39,776 bases of DNA from Prevotellaceae bacterium UBA5903. Lineage in GTDB: Bacteria; Bacteroidota; Bacteroidia; Bacteroidales; Bacteroidaceae. The translations under genes and the position numbers were made by a program. The first letter of the stretch is position 1, and the number at the start of each line of letters is the position of its first letter. This document shows positions 24,917 through 33,292 of this stretch, piece by piece. A model generated the notes under the pieces. It was not told the origin of the DNA and did not search any database. It saw nothing but the letters and a program-made list of their open reading frames with translations. The stretch lies in contig DJEH01000074.1 of NCBI GenBank assembly GCA_002431845.1, positions 1-39,776 on the forward strand, written 5' to 3'.

Positions 24917-25933
24917 ATGGAATTAACTTCACCCTTTTTTGTTGCGATAATAGTAGTGGCAGTAGTGATATGCTTAAGCATATTCTTCCACTTTGTGCCC
25001 TTCTTCTTATGGCTTAGTGCCAAAGTTTCGGGTGTGCGCATATCACTCATCCAATTGTTTTTGATGCGCATACGTAACGTGCCGCCCAGTGTGATAGTGC
25101 CCAGTTTGATAGAGGCTCACAAGGCAGGACTTGACAACGTTACACGCGATAATCTTGAAGCACACTATATGACAGGCGGCCACGTAAAGCGCGTAGTACA
25201 TGCACTTGTGTCGGCATCTAAGGCCAACATCGACTTGTCTTTTGAAAAGGCTACAGCCATCGACCTTGCAGGTCGCGACGTGTTTGAAGCCGTTCAAACA
25301 AGCGTTAATCCCAAGGTCATTGACACACCTCCTGTAGCAGCAGTAGCCAAAAATGGCATTCAGTTAATAGCCAAAGCTCGTGTAACTGTTCGCGCCAACA
25401 TTCACCAATTGGTGGGCGGTGCAGGCGAGGACACCATACTTGCACGTGTTGGCGAAGGCATCGTTTCGAGCATTGGTTCGGCCGAAACTCACGAGCAAGT
25501 GCTTGAAAATCCAGACTCCATCTCAAAACTTGTACTTTCAAAGGGACTTGATGCAGGCACTGCATACGAAATTCTTTCTATCGACATTGCAGACATCGAT
25601 GTAGGCAAAAATATCGGCGCAACCTTGCAAATGGACCAAGCAAATGCAGACAAGAACATAGCACAAGCCAAAGCCGAAGAGCGTAGGGCTATGGCTGTGG
25701 CATCAGAGCAAGAAATGAAGGCTAAAGCACAGCAGGCACGTGCCGAAGTAATACAAGCTGAGGCCGAAGTTCCCAAAGCTCTTGCACAAGCATTGCGCGA
25801 GGGTAACATGGGTTATATGGACTACTATAAACTTGAAAACCTCAAAGGCGATACTGCCATGCGCGACAATATAGCAAAGATTGACCCTACTCGTGTTTTT
25901 GGTTCAAACACAAACGGAAAGGGCTGTAAATAA
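24917..25933 (+). CDS. floA: Flotillin-like protein FloA
   Basis: A 338-residue SPFH-family protein of the bacterial FloA (YqfA) type, which organises functional membrane microdomains. An N-terminal hydrophobic hairpin anchors it to the inner membrane (residues 6-33, FFVAIIVVAVVICLSIFF..). The conserved region LFLMRIRNVPPSVIVPSLIEA and the segments AHYMTGGHVKRVVHALVSA and DLAGRDVFEAVQTSVNPKVIDTP are diagnostic of FloA. The SPFH core continues with IELIAKARVTVRANIHQLVGGAGEDTI-like sequence. A coiled-coil region rich in Ala/Glu (residues 235-285, AKAEERRAMAVASEQEMKAKA) drives oligomers. The length is normal. The sialidase gene starts 55 bp later without a visible terminator, so some read-through is possible. 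Confidence 0.95.
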   Translation: MELTSPFFVAIIVVAVVICLSIFFHFVPFFLWLSAKVSGVRISLIQLFLMRIRNVPPSVIVPSLIEAHKAGLDNVTRDNLEAHYMTGGHVKRVVHALVSASKANIDLSFEKATAIDLAGRDVFEAVQTSVNPKVIDTPPVAAVAKNGIQLIAKARVTVRANIHQLVGGAGEDTILARVGEGIVSSIGSAETHEQVLENPDSISKLVLSKGLDAGTAYEILSIDIADIDVGKNIGATLQMDQANADKNIAQAKAEERRAMAVASEQEMKAKAQQARAEVIQAEAEVPKALAQALREGNMGYMDYYKLENLKGDTAMRDNIAKIDPTRVFGSNTNGKGCK

Positions 25934-25988
25934 GTTTTGTTGAAAAAAATAAAAGTTATTGATTATAAAATTAAAAACATAATATTTC

Positions 25989-28958
25989 ATGAAAATTACT
26001 AAGCAAATAGCAACACTTCTGCTCGGGTTTGTAGCCTCGGCCACAAGCCTTACGGCATGGGCAGATGTGCCATTTGAGCCTACCACAATAACTGCTGGTA
26101 AGTTTGCAGAAAACACAAAATGGTACACCATGACCATTGGTGCAGGTTCGCTACGCATCCACGACAATGCCGACCAAAATTATATCCAGCTTGGTGGACA
26201 AATGCGTCTAAAGGACGAGAACCTTTGGTGTTTTGTGGGCGATGAGACCAATGGCTTCCTGATTTACAACAAGCAAGCAGGTCCTACCAAAGCCCTTGCA
26301 GCATCGTCTACAATGTCGGGTGCAAATGGCGGAACAACCTATCCCACCTTGCAAAATGTAGAGGGTTTAGCTTCAAGCATCGTAAATCGTTGGGACTTTA
26401 AGAAAGCCTCTAAAGCATCAAACGGTCAAGCAATCTCTGTTGCCAATGGCTACTATGTAAACGAGCATGGACATAGCAGTTACATTATCAACAACCGTGA
26501 TGGCAAATTGGCATTTTGGTCAGCAGGTTACGACAATGGTTCGGCAGTTGTTGTGTCAAGTACCAAAGCCACCTTCTCTGTAGATTTGAAGGATGGTAAG
26601 TTTACCAGCACAAATACTGCTGGCACATGGGCTTCTACATGGAAATCGAATGCGGTAGGTCCACAGCTTGCACTAAATTGCGGCAACAACAATATGTGCA
26701 AAGTTGGCACAACCAATAGCATTGCCATTGCTTCGGGTCAAAATGGCTCTGCCACCTATACACTCTCGCCAACAGTTGGTTACGTCATTGAGAGCTATTC
26801 GTTTAAGGTTAAGAACCAAAGTAGCACAACTAAGGAAGTTACCTTAAAGGTGGGCAGCAAAGAGTATAAGGTTACTAACGAAGCAATCACCATCACTGCA
26901 TCGGGCTTAAATGCAACAAGCACCAACTTCACTCTCTCGGGTGATAACCACGGCGTACAACTCACAGACTTTGTTGTAAACGTTGCACTTTCGGACAAAG
27001 AGCCTGAGCCACAAACCGACCTAATGAAGGCTACTGGTTTACCCACATACCGCATACCAGCCATCGCAAAGGCATATAATGGCGACCTTATTTCAGTGGC
27101 CGACTATCGTTATAATGGTAGCGACATCGGTGGTGGAAAACTCGACTTGCGTGCCCGCATCTCAAAGGACAACGGCAAAACATGGGGCGAAATCTTTACG
27201 ATTGTCAAGGGTGAAGACTATGTTAAGGGCAAAACTTCCTCAAAGTTCTTACACACGGGCTTTGGTGATCCATGCATTATAGCCGACAGAGAGAGTAACC
27301 GCGTGCTCTTGATGAGTTGTACTGGCGACGTAATGTTCCCCAGCGCCACACGCGACTATCACCAAGGCATAGCACGTTTCTATAGCGAAGACAATGGCCA
27401 AACATGGTCAAAACCAGTTGATATTTCAGAGAGCATCTATTCGCAGTTCGATAAGTCAAAAATTGGTTCTGCCCGTTCAATGTTCATTGGTTCAGGCCGT
27501 ATATTCCAAAGTTCTACAGTTAAAGTTGGCGACTACTACCGCCTATACTGCTCTGTGCTCTTTAAGGACATCAATGGTACAAACAAGAACTATGTAATCT
27601 ATTCAGACAACTTTGGCGACACTTGGAGCGTGCTTGGCGGTGTAGATGTAGCTCCTATTCCAAGCGGTGCAGATGAGCCTAAAGCTGAGGAATTGCCCGA
27701 TGGTTCGGTGCTCTGCAGCTCACGTTGCTCAGGCGGTCGTTACTACAACATCTTCCACTTTACAAACAGCCAAAAGGCAGAAGGTTCTTGGGACAATGTA
27801 GCTTTCTCTGGTGCATCAAACAATGGTGTAGTAGCAGAAGGAAATAGCACTAACGGCGAAGTTATGGTTGTTCCTGCACAGCGCAAGAGCGATGGTAAAG
27901 ATGTTTACTTACTCCTTCAGTCGGTTCCATTTGGTAGTGCTCGTAACAATGTAGGCATTTATTACAAAGAACTCGCATCGCTTGCAGACTTTGACACTCC
28001 AGCCAATCTTGCAAAGAATTGGACCGGACGTCACCAATCAAGCTATATAGGTTCAGCTTACTCAACAATGATTTTGCAGGCCGACAATCACATCGGTTTC
28101 CTTTATGAAGAGGAGACGTATGGCTATGCTTATACCATTGTGTATAAGAACTATACGCTCGAAACTATCACAGATAGTGCATACACCTTCAAGGCCAATG
28201 TAGACAAGGCTACCATTGTAAAAGATGGCATTGATGCAAAGGCTGAAAATGTAAAAAAAAATGTCGGAACAAACGTAGGTAATTACACTGAGGATGCATT
28301 GTCAGCTATCAGTACTGCACTCGAGGCTTACCAAAAAGAGTCTACAACTGCTAACTACGAAATGCTGAATGCAGCTTTAGAGCAAGCACCCCGTGTGCAA
28401 ATACGCGAGGACATAAAGTATCGCTTTCGCAATGCTGAACGTCAAAGTGGCACACTCTATATGGTGGCCAGTTCAACAGGCCTTACAGCAGCCAAGCTAA
28501 ACGAGAGCAATGAGGGACAACTCTTTAATTTTGTTCCTGGCACAACCGAGGGCACTTGGATTATTCAGAACATTGAGAACAACGTATTTATCGGTTCTAC
28601 TCAAGCTGTCGAAACAAAAACCCCTGTTGTAAAGACTCAGAGTTCTGCAGCCAACTACACCATTAGCTCTTCGGCCGATGGTAAGAGTGCAATCATATGC
28701 ACCACCCCTGTTAATGCGGGCTATCCTGCTATTCACCTTGCAGGCGACAACACACGTTTGGTGCCTTGGACCACATCAGCAAGTGCTTCACTTTGGTACA
28801 TTGAGCCTACTAATATCCAAACAGCCATTGCCACCATTGAAGCTCAAACAAGCAACGCAAACGCAGCCATCTACGACTTGCAAGGACGCAAACTCAGCAG
28901 CATTCCTCAACAAGGCGTTTATATCACATCCGACCGTAAGAAGCGCATAGCACGTTAA
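25989..28958 (+). CDS. Secreted exo-alpha-sialidase with C-terminal YDLxGRK tail
   Basis: A 989-residue exported glycoside hydrolase family 33 type sialidase, which releases terminal sialic acids from glycoconjugates. The signal peptide ends LTAWA with cleavage before Asp26. About residues 30-190 look like a lectin-like module and 190-340 like a beta-sandwich. The catalytic six-bladed propeller begins with the RIP motif at Arg355 (TYRIPAIA). Asp boxes are visible at Ser392 (SKDNGKTW), Ser466 (SEDNGQTW) and Ser539 (SDNFGDTW). A helical linker (about 750-800) and a second ricin-like module follow. The tail is IYDLQGRKLSSIPQQGVYI then a basic end, resembling the M60 tail at 5.9 kb. No clear promoter of its own is seen after floA. 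Confidence 0.93.
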   Translation: MKITKQIATLLLGFVASATSLTAWADVPFEPTTITAGKFAENTKWYTMTIGAGSLRIHDNADQNYIQLGGQMRLKDENLWCFVGDETNGFLIYNKQAGPTKALAASSTMSGANGGTTYPTLQNVEGLASSIVNRWDFKKASKASNGQAISVANGYYVNEHGHSSYIINNRDGKLAFWSAGYDNGSAVVVSSTKATFSVDLKDGKFTSTNTAGTWASTWKSNAVGPQLALNCGNNNMCKVGTTNSIAIASGQNGSATYTLSPTVGYVIESYSFKVKNQSSTTKEVTLKVGSKEYKVTNEAITITASGLNATSTNFTLSGDNHGVQLTDFVVNVALSDKEPEPQTDLMKATGLPTYRIPAIAKAYNGDLISVADYRYNGSDIGGGKLDLRARISKDNGKTWGEIFTIVKGEDYVKGKTSSKFLHTGFGDPCIIADRESNRVLLMSCTGDVMFPSATRDYHQGIARFYSEDNGQTWSKPVDISESIYSQFDKSKIGSARSMFIGSGRIFQSSTVKVGDYYRLYCSVLFKDINGTNKNYVIYSDNFGDTWSVLGGVDVAPIPSGADEPKAEELPDGSVLCSSRCSGGRYYNIFHFTNSQKAEGSWDNVAFSGASNNGVVAEGNSTNGEVMVVPAQRKSDGKDVYLLLQSVPFGSARNNVGIYYKELASLADFDTPANLAKNWTGRHQSSYIGSAYSTMILQADNHIGFLYEEETYGYAYTIVYKNYTLETITDSAYTFKANVDKATIVKDGIDAKAENVKKNVGTNVGNYTEDALSAISTALEAYQKESTTANYEMLNAALEQAPRVQIREDIKYRFRNAERQSGTLYMVASSTGLTAAKLNESNEGQLFNFVPGTTEGTWIIQNIENNVFIGSTQAVETKTPVVKTQSSAANYTISSSADGKSAIICTTPVNAGYPAIHLAGDNTRLVPWTTSASASLWYIEPTNIQTAIATIEAQTSNANAAIYDLQGRKLSSIPQQGVYITSDRKKRIAR

Positions 28959-29010
28959 GACATATAAGAACGTGAAAATACATTTATTCGTAATATAAAA
29001 CATTGAGATT

Positions 29011-29067
29011 AGTCTCTTCTTCATTTCTTTTCTATCAGCAAAAGAAATGAAGAGGAGGCTTTTTTTA
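29011..29067 (+). terminator. Terminator after the sialidase gene
   Basis: Left arm 29011-29031 (CTTCTTCATTTCTTTT core) pairs with 29040-29060, then T-run to 29067. The hairpin has a few mismatches near its base. Confidence 0.85.
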
Positions 29068-29086
29068 TAAAAATACATTAGAACTT

Positions 29087-29743
29087 ATGAAAGTTATTCA
29101 TCTTGGAGAGAACAACTCTGTTATAAACCTTTACATGTCGCAGTTGCGCAACGTTGATGTACAAGGCAATCGCACTTTATTTCGCCGCAATTTGCAACGC
29201 ATAGCACGCCTTATGGCCTATGAAGTGAGCAAGACGTTGCATTATTCAGATAAGAGTATTACCACGCCACTCGGCACTAAATTAGTGCCTACCTACGACG
29301 ACCACATCGTTGTGGGCACGGTGCTACGTGCAGGACTTGCGTTTCATGAGGGCTTTCTCGACGTGTTCGACCAAGCAGACTCGGGCTTTGTTGCAGCCTA
29401 TCGCGAAGAAGGCAATAAGCGCGAAGATATTAAAATACACGTAGAATACCTTGCTGCCCCATCCATACAAAACAGCACCTTCCTTATGGTAGACCCTATG
29501 CTTGCCACAGGTGGTTCGTTGGAACTTTCATATAAAGCATTCTTAAAACATGGCACTCCCCAAACCCTTCACATCTGCAGCGTGATTGCTGCTCAAGAGG
29601 GCATAGACCATTTACAAAAGGTGTTTCCCAACGACGATGTAACACTATGGGTTGCTGCAATCGACCCCAGCCTAAACGAAGAAGCATACATTGTTCCAGG
29701 CCTTGGCGATGCAGGCGACCTCTCGTTTGGTACCAAACTATAA
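29087..29743 (+). CDS. upp: Uracil phosphoribosyltransferase
   Basis: A 218-residue cytoplasmic enzyme that makes UMP from uracil and PRPP (pyrimidine salvage). The PRPP-binding motif is MVDPMLATGGSLE (about residues 135-147). Other family marks are VGTVLRAGLAFHEGFLDVF, where R82 region Arg contacts the substrate, and the uracil-binding end YIVPGLGDAGDLSFGT near the C-terminus. The length is typical (208-220). It starts 20 bp after the sialidase terminator's T-run and no clear promoter is seen, so it may depend on incomplete termination or on a promoter I cannot recognise. It is convergent with the rmuC operon, with a shared hairpin between them. Confidence 0.96.
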   Translation: MKVIHLGENNSVINLYMSQLRNVDVQGNRTLFRRNLQRIARLMAYEVSKTLHYSDKSITTPLGTKLVPTYDDHIVVGTVLRAGLAFHEGFLDVFDQADSGFVAAYREEGNKREDIKIHVEYLAAPSIQNSTFLMVDPMLATGGSLELSYKAFLKHGTPQTLHICSVIAAQEGIDHLQKVFPNDDVTLWVAAIDPSLNEEAYIVPGLGDAGDLSFGTKL

Positions 29744-29764
29744 TTGGTACTTGTACAAACAATA

Positions 29765-29820
29765 ATAACGCTCAGAAATTATGCCATCTCTGCATAAATT
29801 CTGAGCGTTATCTACTTTTT
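29765..29820. terminator. Terminator between upp and the convergent small basic gene
   Basis: ATAACGCTCAGAAATTATGC (29765-29784) pairs with 29792-29811 with one mismatch. On the plus strand TTTTT follows (29816-29820). The arms also run symmetrically for the minus strand, and the end overlaps the stop of the small ORF by two bases. Confidence 0.88.
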
Positions 29821-29956
29821 ATTTTACCCTTCTGTTAAGTTGATTATTGGCTTTACTTGCCTTCGATTTGCCCACCCTTTTGCCTGTTTTCTTTTTGTTA
29901 GCTTTTGCTTTAAAAGCAAATGGGTTGTGCTCTCCTTTTTTACGTTGCAAAGTCAT
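29819..29956 (-). CDS. 45-residue very basic small protein
   Basis: An intact ORF of 45 codons starting MTLQRKKGEHNPFAFKAKAN and ending NNQLNRRVK. It has 16 Lys/Arg and only one acidic residue, so it has a very high predicted charge. There is no hydrophobic segment and no signal peptide. It lies 44 bp after rmuC on the same strand and ends exactly at the upp terminator, so it is probably the last gene of the AEC-rmuC transcript. The position and clean frame argue for a real gene. The composition suggests binding to nucleic acid or the ribosome, but I do not recognise a family. Confidence 0.6.
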   Translation of the reverse strand: MTLQRKKGEHNPFAFKAKANKKKTGKRVGKSKASKANNQLNRRVK

Positions 29957-30000
29957 GATACTACTATATATATGAACGTTTTTTTATTTATTCAGCATGA

Positions 30001-31161
30001 TTATTCATCGTCAGCTTCGTCTTCATGGCAAAGTTCTTTAGGCAACGACGACGAGGGGGTAAGCCCTTTTTTCTTCCATCCTTCAAGCTGGCTCACAATG
30101 TTTCCACGCCCTGTTGAAAGTTGTTTTTCAGCATCCTCGTATGTGCGCTGAAGTTGATTTATACTGTTGCCAATCTTCACAAAGTTCTGTGCAAAGGTGG
30201 CAAACTTCTTATACAAACGTTCGGCCGAACGATATATTTCGCTAACAGATTGGCTCTGCAATTCGCTCTGCCATAAGTTGTAAGCCAACTGCAATGCCAT
30301 GAGCAGGTTAGTGGGATTAATTAGTATAACATGCTGTGCATAAGCCTCAGTGGGCAAGTTGGGTTCTGCCGTAACAGCGGCTACATAAGCGGCTTCGCCC
30401 GGCACAAACATCAACACATAGCCAATGCTATCGGGCACAATTTTGTTATAGTTTTTAGCAGCAAGTTCCTTGATATGTTGCTTCACGCTGCGCACGTGTT
30501 CTTTCAGCAATCGGTCTTGTTCTATAACATCGTCTGCCGCCACATACTCGGTAAAAGCCTTCATTGAAACTTTTGAGTCGATAATGAGATTGCGATGTTC
30601 GGGCAAATGCACTATTACGTCGGGTATAGCCACAGATCCATTGCCATCGGCCAAGTGTTCTTGTAGCGTAAAGTCGCGTCCCTCGGTAAGCCCTGAGGCC
30701 GAAAGTAAGTTAGCAAGAACGGCTTCTCCCCAGTTGCCTTGAAGCTTGGTGTTACCCTTTAAAGCCTTTGCTAAGTCTTCAGCTTCCTTGCCTAAAGACG
30801 ACGTCTGCTCTACCAAGGCTTTGATATAACCATCTAACGATGCATGTCCCTTTAAGAATTGTGTGCGAAAATCCTCTATATCGTGTCCCAACGGCTTTAG
30901 CAAAGCTTCGAGCGACTGTATGTGTATTTCGCGCATGGCATTGCCCTGTTCGCGCATGGCTACGCCTTGCGATTGCATCATGTCGGCAGTGATAGCTTTA
31001 AACTCAGCCCTCAACGCTTGAGCCTGTGTGCGCATAGACTCTTCTGCATGTTGGCGCTCGGCCTTGAGCTGCTCTTTTGCGCTGATAGCTTCGCGCTGTG
31101 TGCGCATCACCCCTATGGCATATCCAGCCACAAGAGCCAATAGTATGTAGATAATAGTCAT
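30001..31161 (-). CDS. rmuC: RmuC family DNA recombination protein
   Basis: A 386-residue protein. Residues 1-19 are a membrane anchor (TIIYILLALVAGYAIGVM). Residues 25-110 are a coiled coil rich in Glu, Gln and Arg. The RmuC domain (about 115-340) has conserved segments LQGNWGEAVLANLLSASGL, DSKVSMKAFTEYV and GYVLMFVPGEAAYVAAV, with the acidic residues expected of this PD-(D/E)XK-related nuclease-like family. RmuC limits DNA inversion at short inverted repeats in E. coli, which is notable in a window with many palindromes (context only). The C-terminal tail is acidic (SLPKELCHEDEADDE). It lies 24 bp after the AEC transporter gene in the same operon. Confidence 0.93.
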   Translation of the reverse strand: MTIIYILLALVAGYAIGVMRTQREAISAKEQLKAERQHAEESMRTQAQALRAEFKAITADMMQSQGVAMREQGNAMREIHIQSLEALLKPLGHDIEDFRTQFLKGHASLDGYIKALVEQTSSLGKEAEDLAKALKGNTKLQGNWGEAVLANLLSASGLTEGRDFTLQEHLADGNGSVAIPDVIVHLPEHRNLIIDSKVSMKAFTEYVAADDVIEQDRLLKEHVRSVKQHIKELAAKNYNKIVPDSIGYVLMFVPGEAAYVAAVTAEPNLPTEAYAQHVILINPTNLLMALQLAYNLWQSELQSQSVSEIYRSAERLYKKFATFAQNFVKIGNSINQLQRTYEDAEKQLSTGRGNIVSQLEGWKKKGLTPSSSLPKELCHEDEADDE

Positions 31162-31185
31162 TATATATAGACTTGCTGAATAAGT

Positions 31186-32112
31186 TTAAAACAAACTTGC
31201 TAAATAGGCCACCAAGGGTATGGTAATAACTGAGAGTAAGGTGGTAAAAAACAAGCCTTGCGTCATTACGCGTTCGTCTTTGCCATACTGCAAGCAGAGC
31301 ATAATGCCGTTAGTTGCCACAGGCATGGCACTCAGCACAACAGCCACATCGCTTACAAAAGCATTTACTCCCATCAGTGCTAGCACCACACCAACGAGCA
31401 GTGGCAGCACTATCAAGCGCAATAGTGTCATTGAATAAACAAATCTATTGCCTAGCATGTCGCGCACGGGTATGTGGCTCAAACTTGAACCTATAATAAG
31501 CAATGCACATGGTGTGGTAAGGTCGCCAAGCAAATGAAACCATTGACCAACGGGTGTTGGCATACTTATGCGTGCCACGGCTATTACCACAGCAATGAGC
31601 GAAGCTATGACGCATGGCGACAAAATGAGTTTAGGCGAGAATGCCGATTTAGCCTTTCCACCATTGATAAACGACACGCCAATAGTAAACACCAAGAGGT
31701 TGAACGGAATGTTTAGAACCGAAGCACAAAACACAGCTTTCGACCCAAACACAGCGTCGCATACGGGGTATCCAATAAAGCTTACATTGCCAAATGCAAG
31801 CATAAAACGCGATATGCCCTTGCGTGCCTTGTTTACCTTGAATAGGTGCGGAATGAGGTAAGCCGCCCCAATAAGCACTATATAGTTTACCACTGCCACC
31901 ACTGCCAATGAGATAAGTTCTGAGTTTTCAAAAGCCAAATCCTTGCCCATAACCGAAGCCAAAATAAGGGCTGGCATTGAAATGTTCATAATAAAGATTG
32001 AGAGTTTACGGTCAAGATCGCCCGACCATAAGTTTTTCTTGGCAGCAAATAACCCCACCAATACGATGCCAAATATCATTAGCATCTGCGTTAAGATGTG
32101 TAAAATGTCCAT
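31186..32112 (-). CDS. AEC family transporter (auxin efflux carrier/malonate-type permease)
   Basis: A 308-residue inner-membrane carrier with about ten predicted membrane segments. The first is HILTQMLMIFGIVLVGLFAA. Typical AEC features are FIMNISMPALILASVMG early on and, after a central loop, a second half beginning ...LGDLTTPCALLIIGSSL, the conserved TPCALLxIG pattern of the family. The last segments include AVVLSAMPVATNGIMLCLQYG and SVITIPLVAYLASLF. AEC proteins in bacteria export or import small carboxylates such as malate or malonate. The substrate here is unknown. It is the first gene of an operon with rmuC, whose job is unrelated as far as is known. Confidence 0.9.
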   Translation of the reverse strand: MDILHILTQMLMIFGIVLVGLFAAKKNLWSGDLDRKLSIFIMNISMPALILASVMGKDLAFENSELISLAVVAVVNYIVLIGAAYLIPHLFKVNKARKGISRFMLAFGNVSFIGYPVCDAVFGSKAVFCASVLNIPFNLLVFTIGVSFINGGKAKSAFSPKLILSPCVIASLIAVVIAVARISMPTPVGQWFHLLGDLTTPCALLIIGSSLSHIPVRDMLGNRFVYSMTLLRLIVLPLLVGVVLALMGVNAFVSDVAVVLSAMPVATNGIMLCLQYGKDERVMTQGLFFTTLLSVITIPLVAYLASLF

Positions 32113-32136
32113 TTAGTTGTATTGTTTTTCAGTTTG

Positions 32137-32144
32137 CAAAGTTA
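32137..32144 (-). promoter_or_regulatory. -7 element of the AEC-rmuC operon
   Basis: TAACTTTG on the minus strand, 24 bp before the AEC ATG. No TTG is found at 19-20 bp upstream. Confidence 0.55.
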
Positions 32145-32266
32145 CTAACAATATATACAAAAACAGACTATTGCTACTTGAAAACTTAAAGATGGCAATA
32201 TACGCTTTATGCCTCATGTACTCAAAAAAATTGCCTTACTCAAGTACTCAACTCGCAGAAATTGCA

Positions 32267-32274
32267 TAAGTTTG
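32267..32274 (+). promoter_or_regulatory. -7 element of the DUF4595-like lipoprotein gene
   Basis: TAAGTTTG, 29 bp before the chosen ATG. It also argues against the longer frame from 32262, because the start of transcription would fall inside it. Confidence 0.5.
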
Positions 32275-32303
32275 TAGCTCAAATAGCTAAATCTATATTA
32301 TGT

Positions 32304-33146
32304 ATGAAAATTAAGAATATACTCCTACTTTGTGCCGCATCTATGCTCTTGGTAGCATGTGGCAAAGACAATAATTCGCCTGCCCCCATTAAACCCGTAC
32401 TTCCGTCGTCGGGCGAAAAACTAGTCACCTCTATCACCCGTTTAGGCAATGTTGAGAGTGGCTATGATTGGACTTTCAGCTACAACGACGGACGCTTGGC
32501 CAATGCCGTAGGCACGCTGCGCGACCCCTCAGCAAGCTTAGATCGCTCCTTCAGCTACACCTCTTCCTTTGCCTATGGTGCTAAAGAGGTGTCGCTCAAT
32601 AGTTCTACGGGCGAGAAGATTACGCTGCAGCTTAATGGCGATGGCTATGTGGCTAAAATGTTGGTAAACCGCAATGTCTACCTATTTCAGTACAACTACT
32701 CGGGCCAACTCTGTGCATGGTCTAAACAAGTGTTTGAAGAGTCGTTAGGCCAGATACAACAATATAACTCGTCGGCCACCATCGACTATGATACACAAGG
32801 TGGGTTGCAGAAAATAGTGTATAAGGGTGTTGATAATCGACAAACCATTTTAACCTTTACCAACTATGCCACAGCCAACCGCAATGGACTTATGCCTCCC
32901 ACTATTGCCCGCGAGTTGGGGTGCATTGGTTTTGAACAACTCTACTATGCAGGGCTCTTAGGCCGCCCCACACGTCAGTTAGTAAAGTCCATTAAATACG
33001 ACTTTTACGACGACTCTAATGCCGTTGCATCCTCTCAAGCCACCGACTTTGAATATGGCTACCAAAGCGATGGCAACATTGAACTTTGCAACTACCACAT
33101 TGCGCCCAGTGGCAACATTGCCTCTGTGTCGTACAAGTACAATTAA
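32304..33146 (+). CDS. DUF4595-like lipoprotein
   Basis: 280 residues from the ATG at 32304. An earlier in-frame Met at 32262 would start before the predicted promoter start and precede a normal lipoprotein signal, so I reject it. The lipobox is LVAC with Cys19. The body is a series of beta hairpins with the pattern ..WTFSYNDGRLANAVG.. and ..LQLNGDGYVAKMLV..VYLFQYNYSGQLCAWSKQ.., as in YD-like repeats of the DUF4595 group found in Bacteroidota lipoproteins. The middle has GRPTRQLVKSIKYDFYDD and the end YGYQSDGNIELCNYHI. The role is unknown. The stop codon lies within a small inverted repeat, and a terminator follows 68 bp later. Confidence 0.8.
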   Translation: MKIKNILLLCAASMLLVACGKDNNSPAPIKPVLPSSGEKLVTSITRLGNVESGYDWTFSYNDGRLANAVGTLRDPSASLDRSFSYTSSFAYGAKEVSLNSSTGEKITLQLNGDGYVAKMLVNRNVYLFQYNYSGQLCAWSKQVFEESLGQIQQYNSSATIDYDTQGGLQKIVYKGVDNRQTILTFTNYATANRNGLMPPTIARELGCIGFEQLYYAGLLGRPTRQLVKSIKYDFYDDSNAVASSQATDFEYGYQSDGNIELCNYHIAPSGNIASVSYKYN

Positions 33147-33169
33147 GTAGACATTCAAAATCTACTTAA
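33143..33169. repeat. Small inverted repeat, shortened copy 3
   Basis: TTAAGTAGA (33143-33151), loop CATTCAAAA, then TCTACTTAA (33161-33169). It shares TAAGTAG, ATTCAAAA and CTACTTA with copies 1 and 2 but is missing the middle. The TAA stop of the lipoprotein gene lies inside the left arm. Confidence 0.6.
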
Positions 33170-33213
33170 GCAATTATATGCCACAAAATAGGCATCAATG
33201 TTCTATACACTAC

Positions 33214-33259
33214 ACTGCTGAATTTTGACTTGAGAGGTCAAAATTCAGCAGTTTTTTTT
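33214..33259 (+). terminator. Terminator after the DUF4595-like gene
   Basis: ACTGCTGAATTTTGAC (33214-33229) pairs exactly with 33237-33252, followed by a run of eight T. Confidence 0.93.
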
Positions 33260-33292
33260 ACCTCGTTTTGCTCTTTGTTCACCCCTTTTTTG

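Noticed and set aside
24917..28958. floA and sialidase as a functional pair
   Set aside because: Adjacent without visible terminator, but nothing in the families links them; probably chance neighbours with possible read-through.
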